From positions 1-64,000 of the forward strand of contig JAGFIV010000026.1 in NCBI GenBank assembly GCA_024103275.1: a DNA stretch of 64,000 bases, written 5' to 3'. A program made the translations under genes and the position numbers. How positions within the stretch are numbered: the stretch's first letter is position 1; the number at the start of each line of letters is the position of its first letter. The notes under the pieces are model-generated. The model worked only from the letters and a program-made list of their open reading frames with translations, was not told where the DNA came from and did not search any database. The stretch comes from Flavobacteriales bacterium. GTDB taxonomy: Bacteria > Bacteroidota > Bacteroidia > Flavobacteriales_F > PHOS-HE28. Shown piece by piece: positions 52,063-60,512 of this stretch.

Positions 52063-54873
52063 CTACCTGCTCAAGTACATACTCCGCTCCCCGTACACCT
52101 GCCTAAAGAACGGATCCTTCAGATCCTTGATGAAGTAGATCGCTTCACCCGTGCTCTTCATCTCAGGTCCGAGGCTCTTGTCCACGTTGGGGAATTTCTC
52201 GAAGCTGAAGACGGGCACCTTGATGGCGTAGCCATCAAGCCGGGGCTTGAACTGGAACTCCTTCAGCTTGTGGCCGAGCATCACCTTGGTGGCCCAATTC
52301 ACATAAGGCTCACCGTAGGCCTTGGCGATGAAGGGCACCGTGCGGCTGGCGCGCGGGTTGGCCTCGATGACGTACACCACCTCGTCCTTGATGGCGAACT
52401 GGATGTTCACCAGGCCCACGGTCTTCAGGGCCAGCGCGATCTTGTGCGTGTGCTCGCGCATCTGCTGGATCACCTTGTCCGGCAGGTCGAAGGGCGGGAG
52501 CACGGCGTTGCTGTCGCCGCTGTGGATGCCGGCGGGTTCGATGTGTTCCATCATGCCGATGATGCGCACCATCTCGCCGTCGCAGATGGAATCGCTCTCG
52601 GCCTCGATGGCGCCGTCGAGGAAATGGTCGATGAGGATCTTGTTGTCGGGCATCAGGCGCAGGATGTCGAGTACCTGGTCCACGAGTTCCTCCTCGTTGA
52701 TGACGATCTTCATCTTCTGGCCGCCGAGCACGTAGCTGGGCCGCACCAGCAGCGGGAAGCCGAGCTCCTTGGAAAGGGCCACGGCCTCCTCCGCGTTGTT
52801 CACCGCACCGAACTTCGGGTACGGAATGCCCAGGTCGCGGAGCAGGCTGCTGAAGCGTTCGCGGTCCTCGGCCATGTCCAGCGCCTCATAGCTGGTGCCG
52901 ATGATGGGGATGCCGTAGCGGTTCAGCTTCTCGGCCAGCTTCAGCGCGGTCTGCCCGCCCAGCTGCACGATGACGCCCTCGGGCTTTTCATGCAGGATGA
53001 TGTCGTAGATGTGCTCCCAGAACACGGGCTCGAAGTAGAGCTTGTCCGCCGTGTCGAAGTCGGTGCTCACGGTCTCCGGGTTGCAGTTGATCATGATGGT
53101 CTCGTAGCCCAGCTCCTTGGCCGCGAGCACGCCGTGTACGCAGCAGTAGTCGAACTCGATGCCCTGCCCGATGCGGTTGGGGCCGCTGCCCAGCACGATG
53201 ATCTTCTTCTTGTCCGACCTCACACTTTCATTCTCCTCCTCGAAGGTGCTGTAGTAGTACGGCGTTCTCGCGGGGAATTCACCGGCGCAGGTGTCCACCA
53301 GCTTGTACACGCGCTTGATGCCGAGCTCCTGCCGCTTCTTGTACACCTGGCTCTCCAGGCAGCGCAGCAGGTGCGCCACCTGCCGGTCGGCGTAGCCCTT
53401 CTGCTTGGCCTCCAGCAGCAGGTCGTGCGGGATGGTGTCCAGCGTGTATTTCTCCACTTCCTTTTCGGTGAGGATCATGTCCTCGATCTGCTTCAGGAAC
53501 CAGATGTCCACCTTGGTGATCTCGTGGATCTTGGCGAAGGGGATGCCGGCCTTGATGCTATCGTAGATGTGGAAGAGGCGGCTCCAGCTGGGGTTGGCCA
53601 GGCTTTCCAGCAGCACCACGGGGTCCTTGGTCTCCTTGCCGTCGGCGCCCAGACCGTTGCGCTTGATCTCCAGGCTCTGGCAAGCCTTCTGCAGCGCTTC
53701 CTGGAAGCTGCGGCCGATGCCCATGGTCTCGCCCACGCTTTTCATCTGCACCCCCAGGCGGCGGTCGCTGCCCTCGAACTTGTCGAAGTTCCAGCGCGGC
53801 ACCTTCACGATCACGTAATCGAGCGTGGGCTCGAAGAAGGCGCTGGTGCCGGTGATGGGGTTCTCCAATTCATCCAGCCGGTAGCCGATGGCGAGCTTGC
53901 TGGCGATCTTGGCGATGGGGTAGCCCGTGGCCTTGCTGGCCAGCGCGCTGCTGCGGCTCACGCGCGGGTTGATCTCGATGGCGTAGATCTCCTCCTTCTC
54001 GTCCGGGCTCACGGCGAACTGCACGTTGCACCCTCCGGCGAAGTCGCCAATGGCGCGCATCATCTTGATGGCCAGCGTGCGCATCTTCTGGTAGGTGCGG
54101 TCGCTGAGGGTCATCGCGGGCGCCACGGTGATGCTGTCGCCGGTGTGGATGCCCATGGGATCGAAGTTTTCGATGCTGCAGATGATGGCCACGTTGTCGT
54201 CCTTGTCGCGCAGCAGCTCCAGCTCGAATTCCTTCCAGCCCAGCAGGGCCTTGTCGATCATCACCTCGTGGATGGGGCTTACCTCCAGCCCGTGCTTGAG
54301 CAGCTTGTCGAACTCGGCGGGGTCCTTCACGAAGGCCGCACCCGCACCGCCCAGCGTGTAGCTGGCGCGGATCACCAGCGGGAAGCCGAACTCCTGCGCC
54401 ACCTTCTTGCCTTCGAGGAAGCTGGTGACGGTCTTGCTGGGCGCCATGGGCACGCCGATGCTTTCCATCAGCTTGCGGAAGCGCTCGCGGTCCTCGGTGA
54501 TGTCGATGGCCTCGGTGTCCACACCGATCATGCGCACGCCGTGGGCCTGCCAAATGCCAAGCTTCTCGCACTCGATGGCGAGGTTCAGCGCCGTTTGCCC
54601 GCCCATGGTGGGCAGCACCGCGTCGATCTTGTGCTTGCTGAGGATCTCCTCGATGCTCTCCGGCTTGAGCGGCTTGAGGTACACGTTGTCCGCCGTCACC
54701 GGGTCGGTCATGATGGTGGCCGGGTTGCTGTTGATCAGCGTGACCTCGATGCCCTCGTTGCGCAGGGAGCGGGAAGCTTGGCTGCCGGAGTAATCGAACT
54801 CGCAGGCCTGGCCGATCACGATGGGCCCGCTGCCGATCAGCAGCACGGACTTGATCGAATTGTCTTTTGGCAT
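52063..54873 (-). CDS. carB: Carbamoyl-phosphate synthase large subunit
   Basis: Makes carbamoyl phosphate for pyrimidine and arginine synthesis. 936 residues with two ATP-grasp halves: the first opens LLIGSGPIVIGQACEFDYSG, the second VLGSGPNRIGQGIEFDYCC, separated by the oligomerisation region. It ends at ..QVYGERSMYLSR, soon after the second ATP-grasp, so the C-terminal MGS-like allosteric domain of the ~1070-residue E. coli enzyme is missing. This shorter form is, to my knowledge, usual in Flavobacteriia. carA is not adjacent. Confidence 0.96.
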   Translation of the reverse strand: MPKDNSIKSVLLIGSGPIVIGQACEFDYSGSQASRSLRNEGIEVTLINSNPATIMTDPVTADNVYLKPLKPESIEEILSKHKIDAVLPTMGGQTALNLAIECEKLGIWQAHGVRMIGVDTEAIDITEDRERFRKLMESIGVPMAPSKTVTSFLEGKKVAQEFGFPLVIRASYTLGGAGAAFVKDPAEFDKLLKHGLEVSPIHEVMIDKALLGWKEFELELLRDKDDNVAIICSIENFDPMGIHTGDSITVAPAMTLSDRTYQKMRTLAIKMMRAIGDFAGGCNVQFAVSPDEKEEIYAIEINPRVSRSSALASKATGYPIAKIASKLAIGYRLDELENPITGTSAFFEPTLDYVIVKVPRWNFDKFEGSDRRLGVQMKSVGETMGIGRSFQEALQKACQSLEIKRNGLGADGKETKDPVVLLESLANPSWSRLFHIYDSIKAGIPFAKIHEITKVDIWFLKQIEDMILTEKEVEKYTLDTIPHDLLLEAKQKGYADRQVAHLLRCLESQVYKKRQELGIKRVYKLVDTCAGEFPARTPYYYSTFEEENESVRSDKKKIIVLGSGPNRIGQGIEFDYCCVHGVLAAKELGYETIMINCNPETVSTDFDTADKLYFEPVFWEHIYDIILHEKPEGVIVQLGGQTALKLAEKLNRYGIPIIGTSYEALDMAEDRERFSSLLRDLGIPYPKFGAVNNAEEAVALSKELGFPLLVRPSYVLGGQKMKIVINEEELVDQVLDILRLMPDNKILIDHFLDGAIEAESDSICDGEMVRIIGMMEHIEPAGIHSGDSNAVLPPFDLPDKVIQQMREHTHKIALALKTVGLVNIQFAIKDEVVYVIEANPRASRTVPFIAKAYGEPYVNWATKVMLGHKLKEFQFKPRLDGYAIKVPVFSFEKFPNVDKSLGPEMKSTGEAIYFIKDLKDPFFRQVYGERSMYLSR

Positions 54874-54894
54874 GTCCGGAAGGGTTCCGGGCCG

Positions 54895-54902
54895 CGAAGG
54901 TA
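54895..54902 (-). promoter_or_regulatory. Promoter -7 element TACCTTCG for carB
   Basis: Minus-strand TACCTTCG followed by CG, 22 bp before the start. Identical to the helicase element at 45024-45031. Confidence 0.55.
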
Positions 54903-55057
54903 CCTCCGATCCATACAGCCCATTCCGCGATGTGGAAAAGCCTGTGTGATCGTGGAGAACCCCGAGCGCCTGCGGCCAGGGCCAGGGCCGTCAACCGGCA
55001 TGGATGCGGCCCGGCACGGCCTTCCCTGGGCGCGTGTTTACCGTGCGTGAAAAGGCC

Positions 55058-55065
55058 GAACTTTG
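55058..55065 (+). promoter_or_regulatory. Possible promoter -7 element GAACTTTG
   Basis: One mismatch from TAnnTTTG and very like the msrA box. It lies 17 bp before the aminotransferase ATG. Confidence 0.45.
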
Positions 55066-55082
55066 CCGGACGAACCACTGCC

Positions 55083-56306
55083 ATGCCAAGCATTTCCCAG
55101 AAAGGGCAGATGATGCCCGCATCCCCCATCCGCAAACTGGTCCCTTATGCCGAGGCCGCCCGCAAGCGCGGCGTGGAAGTGCTCCACCTGAACATCGGGC
55201 AACCCGATATCCACAGCCCGGAAGTGGCGCTGGAGGCCGTGCGCAACAACGACCTCCGCGTGGTGGAATACAGCCACAGCGCGGGCAATGAAAGCTACCG
55301 CAAAGGCCTTGCCGCATACTATCAACAGCACAAGATCCCGGTCACCCACGAGGATATCATCATCACCACCGGCGGTTCCGAGGCGCTGCTCTTCGGCCTG
55401 ATGGCGTGCTTCAACCCGGGGGATGAGATCATCATCCCGGAGCCGTTCTACACCAACTACAACGCCTTCGCCATCCAGGCCGGCATCACCGTGGTGCCCC
55501 TGTCCACATCCATCGCGCAAGGCTTCGCCCTGCCGCCGGCCGAGGCCTTCGAGAAGCTCATCACCCCACGCACCAAGGGCATCCTGATCTGCAATCCGGG
55601 CAACCCCACCGGCGTACTCTACGGCCGCGAGGAGCTGGAAACGCTGCGCGACATCGTGAAGAAGCACGACCTCTTCCTCTTCGCCGACGAGGTGTACCGC
55701 GAGTTCTGCTACGACGGCGCCCGCCACATCAGTGCCATGGAACTGGACGGCATTGAGCAGAACGTGGTGCTGGTGGACAGCGTGAGCAAGCGCTACAGCA
55801 TGTGCGGCGCGCGCATCGGTGCGTTCGTCACCCGCAACAAGGAGCTGCTGGCCACCGCGTTGAAGTTCGCCCAGGCCCGCCTCAGCCCGCCCACCTTCGG
55901 GCAGATCGCCTCCGAGGCCGCGCTGCAGGCGCCGCGGTCCTATTTCGAGGAGGTGAACAGTGAATACCGCGAGCGCCGCAACATCCTGGTGGAGGGCCTC
56001 AACAGCATTCCCGGAGTCCTTTGCCCCATGCCCAAGGGCGCCTTCTACTGCGTGGCCGAACTGCCCATCGATGATGCCGAGAAATTCTGCGTTTGGCTCC
56101 TGGAGGAATTCCAGCACAAGGGCCACACGGTGATGATGGCCCCGGCAGCGGGCTTCTACGCCCACCCGGCGCCTGGCAAGAAGCAGGTGCGCCTGGCCTA
56201 CGTGCTGGAGCAGGACAAGCTCCGCATGGCGGTGGAGTGCCTGCGCGAGGCCTTGGTGCACTATGCCCGCACCACGGCCAAGGCCCAAGGGGCCGAGGCC
56301 AACTGA
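55083..56306 (+). CDS. Pyridoxal-phosphate-dependent aminotransferase (aspartate aminotransferase family, class I/II)
   Basis: 407 residues from ATG 55083. LHLNIGQPDI, TTGGSEALLFGLMACFNPGDEI, CNPGNPTGVLYGREEL, FADEVYREF and the PLP-lysine motif DSVSKRYSMCGARIG are all present, with a C-terminal RLAYV segment for substrate carboxylate binding. Likely aspartate or a broad amino-acid specificity. Longer in-frame starts run into low-complexity sequence and the carB promoter. It diverges from carB. Confidence 0.92.
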   Translation: MPSISQKGQMMPASPIRKLVPYAEAARKRGVEVLHLNIGQPDIHSPEVALEAVRNNDLRVVEYSHSAGNESYRKGLAAYYQQHKIPVTHEDIIITTGGSEALLFGLMACFNPGDEIIIPEPFYTNYNAFAIQAGITVVPLSTSIAQGFALPPAEAFEKLITPRTKGILICNPGNPTGVLYGREELETLRDIVKKHDLFLFADEVYREFCYDGARHISAMELDGIEQNVVLVDSVSKRYSMCGARIGAFVTRNKELLATALKFAQARLSPPTFGQIASEAALQAPRSYFEEVNSEYRERRNILVEGLNSIPGVLCPMPKGAFYCVAELPIDDAEKFCVWLLEEFQHKGHTVMMAPAAGFYAHPAPGKKQVRLAYVLEQDKLRMAVECLREALVHYARTTAKAQGAEAN

Positions 56307-56465
56307 CGGCCGCACACGGTACATGGCCTACCGGCCTTAGGCCCATCGCCCATCTGCACGGACCGGAAACGGTGGAGGCCCTTCCTGCCTGTGCACGGTG
56401 ATCGTGAAGGCCTGTTTTTTCATCAACAGGCTCCTTCCCATCGTTTCACGGTTCGGGAATCTTCT

Positions 56466-56473
56466 TATCTTTC
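56466..56473 (+). promoter_or_regulatory. Possible promoter -7 element TATCTTTC
   Basis: One mismatch at the last base from TAnnTTTG, 37 bp before ATG 56511. Just upstream, at about 56410-56431, a small hairpin with a T-rich loop may end the aminotransferase transcript. Confidence 0.4.
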
Positions 56474-56510
56474 CCCTACCCAAGTCGGTTTCCTCATTTA
56501 TCGACCCCTC

Positions 56511-59042
56511 ATGACCCCAAGTCCCCTCCTTGGTGGCATTTCATCCCGGGTCTTCGCCGGGGGCATGGTGGCCCTGTTAATCGCCTTGCCGAGAATTGCC
56601 GGTGCCACCACTTGTGCCGGTGCCATCACCCTCAACCCGGCCAGCTTGCCCATTACCAACCAGGCGCTGGTCTGCGGCGGTACCAACGACCTGAACGACA
56701 TGAACGTGCCCGGGTTGTGCGGCGGCATGGCCAGCACATATTACAAGAACGGCAATGAGGCCCTGTACACCATAACGCCCACCTCCACAGGGTCTTATCC
56801 GATCTCCTATAGCGGGCAAACCTGGTGCAGCGTCCAGGTATACATCGGTTGCCCCACCAATAACAACTGCGTGGACGGTGCCAACAGTACGGGAAACTCG
56901 GTCAGCTTGAACGTCACGCTGAACGCCGGTACCCAGTACTTCATCTGGTTTGATACCTGGCCCTCACCCAACAGTCCTTGCCCGGGCACGTTCAGCATAG
57001 GGGCGCCGCAGGCGCTGCCATCCTGTGGCGATCCCTTTTATGACCCGGGAGGCCCCGGCGGCAATTATCCGAACAACAGCAACGTCACACAAACCATTTG
57101 CCCGGACACCCCCGGCGATGCCGTGACGTTGACCTTCACCCAATTCAACACCGAGGCCAACTTTGATCTGATGACCATCTATGACGGGCCCAATACGACC
57201 TACTCGTCCCTGGGCACCTTCAGCGGCACCACGATACCTGGCCCCTTTACCGCCACCGACCCTTCGGGTTGCCTCACCGTCGTCTTCACCTCTGACGCAA
57301 GCTTCACTTACTCCGGATGGGTAGCCAACATCACCTGTAGCCCGTGGGTGCCACCACCTTCCGCCTGTGGTACACTGGTGTACGACCCCGGTGGCGCCGC
57401 CGGGAATTACCCCAACAACAGCAACTTCATCCGGACATACTGCCCGGACAACCCAGGCGACGCGGTAACGCTGATCTTCAACACCTTCTTAACAGAAGCC
57501 ACCTACGACGTGTTGACCATCTATAATGGTCCCACCACGGGTGCACCGGTGCTTGGCACTTACAGCGGAAGCACGCTTCCTCCCACATTCACTTCCTCAC
57601 ATCCCAGTGGCTGCCTCACCATCCAGTTCACCTCCGACGGGTCGGTGAGCAATGCGGGGTGGAGCGCTCTGGTGGTGTGCCAGGCCATCCCATCCGGGGA
57701 TTGCGTGTATGCACTGATCATGGAGGACAGCGGCAACAACGGATGGGGCTCATCCAAGGTGGGGGTACGTATAAACGGCGGGGCTTGGACCTATTACACG
57801 GTCACCGGAAGCATGAATGTGGTCCTGCTTGGGGTGGTGATTGGCGATCTGGTCGAGGTCTCCTATGACGACAGCGGCCCCAACCAAAACCAGAACCGCT
57901 ACAGCATCAGCAAGCTCGGCCAAGGACCTTATTTCACCTCCTCCCAGCCGCCGGTGGCCGGCATCACCTATAGCCAGATCGTGACATGTGGCCCGCCACC
58001 CGCTCCGCCACAGGATTGCGCCGGGGGCATCACCGTGTGCAGCGCACTGGCGATCAACAACAACGCCACCAATTGGGGCGAAACACAGGACCTGAATGCC
58101 TCGAACCAAGGTTGTCTTTCCACGGAACACATGGGTACCTGGTATTTCTTCTCGCCCCAGACCGCAGGCAACATCGGCTTCTCCATCTCGCCCACCAACG
58201 GAACAGATGACTACGATTTCGCTGTTTGGGGGCCCTATACCGAGGCCCAATGCCCCGCCGGACCGCCACTTCGATGCAGCTGGAACGCCCCCCCTGATTA
58301 TGTGGTGGGCCTGGGCAACGGAGCCACCGACTTTACGGAAGATGCCAGCGGAGACGGCTGGGTAAAGACCATCGATGTGGTGGCCGGACAGGTCTATGTC
58401 ATGTATATCGACAACTGGTCCGCCTCCGGCCAGGCGTTTACCTTGAATTGGCAGCTCTCCGGCGGTGCCTCCTTGGATTGTACAACCCTGCCCATTGAAC
58501 TCCTCGACCTCGATGCCAAGCCCAACCAACGGGTGATCGATGTATCCTGGGCCACCGCCTCCGAGCTGAATGCCTTGCACTACGAGGTGCAGCGCAGCGG
58601 CGACAATCAGGACTGGAAACACCTTGGCACCGTACCTGCGGCAGGCAACTCCTTGTTCCGCCAAGACTATCTTTTCGTAGACCAGGCCCCGCTGCCGGGC
58701 ATCAACTACTACCGCCTGAAACAGGTGGATGTCGACGGGGCCTCCAGCCTTACCCATGCCGTGATCGCATACATGATGGGCGATCCCGCACGGCCCGTGA
58801 TCTTTCCCAACCCGGCCATGGACCACTTGCGTATTGCCTTCAGTTCATCCTCCACCGGCGACGCACGGTTGTACATCACCGATGCCACGGGCCGTGCAGT
58901 GGCAGGCACCGCCCTGCCCGTGGCTCGTGGCGAACAGAACACCGAATTGCCCATCGCGCATTTGGCCAAGGGCTGGTACAGCCTGCGCGTCATCCTGCCT
59001 GACGGCACACCCTTGCAGGCCACCGGGTTCCTGAAGCAGTAA
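56511..59042 (+). CDS. Secreted CUB-domain protein with T9SS type A sorting domain
   Basis: 843 residues. A signal peptide ([19 protein letters not shown]) precedes a beta-rich domain. Two tandem CUB-type domains follow, each starting [15 protein letters not shown], with DLMTIYDGP / DVLTIYNGP and paired Cys. Next come a PPC-like domain with [13 protein letters not shown], a fibronectin-like segment ([21 protein letters not shown]), and a C-terminal T9SS signal ([17 protein letters not shown]). It is probably an adhesive surface protein; no catalytic residues are recognised. Confidence 0.9.
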   Translation: MTPSPLLGGISSRVFAGGMVALLIALPRIAGATTCAGAITLNPASLPITNQALVCGGTNDLNDMNVPGLCGGMASTYYKNGNEALYTITPTSTGSYPISYSGQTWCSVQVYIGCPTNNNCVDGANSTGNSVSLNVTLNAGTQYFIWFDTWPSPNSPCPGTFSIGAPQALPSCGDPFYDPGGPGGNYPNNSNVTQTICPDTPGDAVTLTFTQFNTEANFDLMTIYDGPNTTYSSLGTFSGTTIPGPFTATDPSGCLTVVFTSDASFTYSGWVANITCSPWVPPPSACGTLVYDPGGAAGNYPNNSNFIRTYCPDNPGDAVTLIFNTFLTEATYDVLTIYNGPTTGAPVLGTYSGSTLPPTFTSSHPSGCLTIQFTSDGSVSNAGWSALVVCQAIPSGDCVYALIMEDSGNNGWGSSKVGVRINGGAWTYYTVTGSMNVVLLGVVIGDLVEVSYDDSGPNQNQNRYSISKLGQGPYFTSSQPPVAGITYSQIVTCGPPPAPPQDCAGGITVCSALAINNNATNWGETQDLNASNQGCLSTEHMGTWYFFSPQTAGNIGFSISPTNGTDDYDFAVWGPYTEAQCPAGPPLRCSWNAPPDYVVGLGNGATDFTEDASGDGWVKTIDVVAGQVYVMYIDNWSASGQAFTLNWQLSGGASLDCTTLPIELLDLDAKPNQRVIDVSWATASELNALHYEVQRSGDNQDWKHLGTVPAAGNSLFRQDYLFVDQAPLPGINYYRLKQVDVDGASSLTHAVIAYMMGDPARPVIFPNPAMDHLRIAFSSSSTGDARLYITDATGRAVAGTALPVARGEQNTELPIAHLAKGWYSLRVILPDGTPLQATGFLKQ

Positions 59043-59072
59043 AACAGCCGGGGCGGCACCGGTCCCGATTTC

Positions 59073-59102
59073 TTGCACGTATCGGGCATTCCACTATCTT
59101 TG
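59073..59102 (+). promoter_or_regulatory. Complete Bacteroidetes-type promoter for rpmH
   Basis: TTG (59073-59075), a 19-bp spacer, and TATCTTTG (59095-59102) match the -33/-7 consensus exactly. The rpmH ATG is 29 bp further on. It is the best promoter in the window and anchors the weaker calls. Confidence 0.8.
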
Positions 59103-59131
59103 CGCTCCCTTTTCCAGAAAAACGAACGGCA

Positions 59132-59290
59132 ATGAAGCGGACATTCCAGCCCAGCAAGCGCAAGCGGGTCAACAAGCATGGATTTCGTGAGCGCATGAGC
59201 ACGCCGGCCGGAAGGGCCGTACTGGCCAATCGGCGCGCCGAAGGCCGCCACAAGCTCACCGTCAGCGACGAGCGGATCGGCAAGAAGTGA
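59132..59290 (+). CDS. rpmH: 50S ribosomal protein L34
   Basis: 52 residues, [20 protein letters not shown] followed by [22 protein letters not shown]. This is the invariant L34 sequence; the length is only slightly above the usual 44-52. It binds 23S rRNA in the large subunit. It has its own strong promoter and a hairpin terminator, so it is monocistronic here. rnpA and dnaA, its frequent neighbours in other phyla, are absent. Confidence 0.98.
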   Translation: MKRTFQPSKRKRVNKHGFRERMSTPAGRAVLANRRAEGRHKLTVSDERIGKK

Positions 59291-59313
59291 TCCGTAGAGG
59301 TTTTAGCGATCAA

Positions 59314-59345
59314 AAGGGCCGTCCGACCGGGGCGGCCCTTTCTCG
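59314..59345 (+). terminator. Rho-independent-like terminator after rpmH
   Basis: Perfect 8-bp arms (59314-59321 and 59333-59340) around an 11-nt loop, followed by TCTC. It starts 24 bp after the rpmH stop. Confidence 0.75.
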
Positions 59346-59390
59346 TAAAGGCCGGGGCCACAAACGCTGCCACGGCATCACTGTGCGGGA

Positions 59391-60182
59391 TCAGCTCCCG
59401 CCCTGGCCAACATCCCACAGATTGGCCAGTTTCCGGCCCATCCCCGCGTCCAACATGCGATGGCCGACCGGAAGGACATGGAGCCGGATGTCCTTCGGGG
59501 CATGTTTCACCAGCCTTTTTCCGTAACGGGCCTTGATCACCCGGTCGTGCTCGCCCAGTAACAGGTGTACCGGAATGTGGCGGGCCGCCGCATGCCGTGC
59601 CGCGCGGCCCAGGTCAGGCTCCAACAGGCGGGTGGCCGCCCACACGTCATAGACCAGCTGCCGTATCCGCGGTGTGGCGGTCTGGTCCATCAGGAAGCGG
59701 TACAGGCGATCGTGGAGCAGGCCGATACCGTGCAACAGGTTCATCAGCCCGTGCACGGGTCCCGGATGCCTGATGAAGGTCCGGCCCAGGGCCCTCCCCC
59801 ATGGGTACCGCACCATGCGCCGGAACCAGGGACTCACCACCAGCCCGTCCGGGGCGAGCAGGAAAACTTGCCGCAGCCACACGGCCCCCTGCTCCAGCAG
59901 AAGCAGGGCCATGCGGCCGCCCAGGCTGTAGCCCAGCACGGCGGCCTCCTTTGCGGGGATCTGGTCCACGTACGCCTGGATGCAGGCCACCCACTCTTGC
60001 GGGGTGATGGGCATGCCTCCGTCCGGTGCCGGGCTTTGCCCATGGAAGGGCAGGTCGAAGGCATGGATGACGCATCGGTCGGCCAGGGCCGGCGCCACCG
60101 CCGCAAAGTCCGTTCCCGTGCGGCCGAAACCATGGAAGGCCAGCAGATGTCCGGGGCCGCGCCCATACCGGTGCACGTGCAT
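59391..60182 (-). CDS. Alpha/beta-hydrolase fold protein
   Basis: 263 residues from ATG 60182. LLAFHGFGRTG is the oxyanion loop, FDLPFHGQSP the second turn, and AVLGYSLGGRMAL contains the nucleophile elbow GYSLGG with Ser. An Asp in LLLGEHDRVI and a late His in VLPVGHRML complete the triad. No signal peptide. Substrate unknown; MenH-like or esterase functions are possible. It converges with rpmH. Confidence 0.9.
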   Translation of the reverse strand: MHVHRYGRGPGHLLAFHGFGRTGTDFAAVAPALADRCVIHAFDLPFHGQSPAPDGGMPITPQEWVACIQAYVDQIPAKEAAVLGYSLGGRMALLLLEQGAVWLRQVFLLAPDGLVVSPWFRRMVRYPWGRALGRTFIRHPGPVHGLMNLLHGIGLLHDRLYRFLMDQTATPRIRQLVYDVWAATRLLEPDLGRAARHAAARHIPVHLLLGEHDRVIKARYGKRLVKHAPKDIRLHVLPVGHRMLDAGMGRKLANLWDVGQGGS

Positions 60183-60512
60183 GGTGATCCGGCCATGCCG
60201 GAAATCGGCGGTATGATGCTCGACGGACAAGATTGGCTTTGGACGGGCAGGGCAAAGGTCGGAAATCGCCTGGGCCTGGGGAGTGTGGCCGTCGCGCCGA
60301 TGGCTACCACCCTCATCAGCTTCCCATGCCACCGTACGCAAGGTCGTTGGGCGGAAGGAATCCGCGTGGTCCGACGGAATTCCCGGGCATCCGGAGGGAT
60401 CCGCAACGCAACAATTCCATGGACCTGCGCCCATACCCTACGTGTGCGGGCGGCACGATCGGGCCGTGTGACCCTTGTCCGGGCGAATAACCTGCGCTCT
60501 TTCGCTCCTTCC

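Noticed and set aside
52270-55050. Long plus-strand open frame (926 codons) opposite carB
   Set aside because: It is a compositional shadow of carB, with Gly/His/Val-rich low-complexity translation and no motif.
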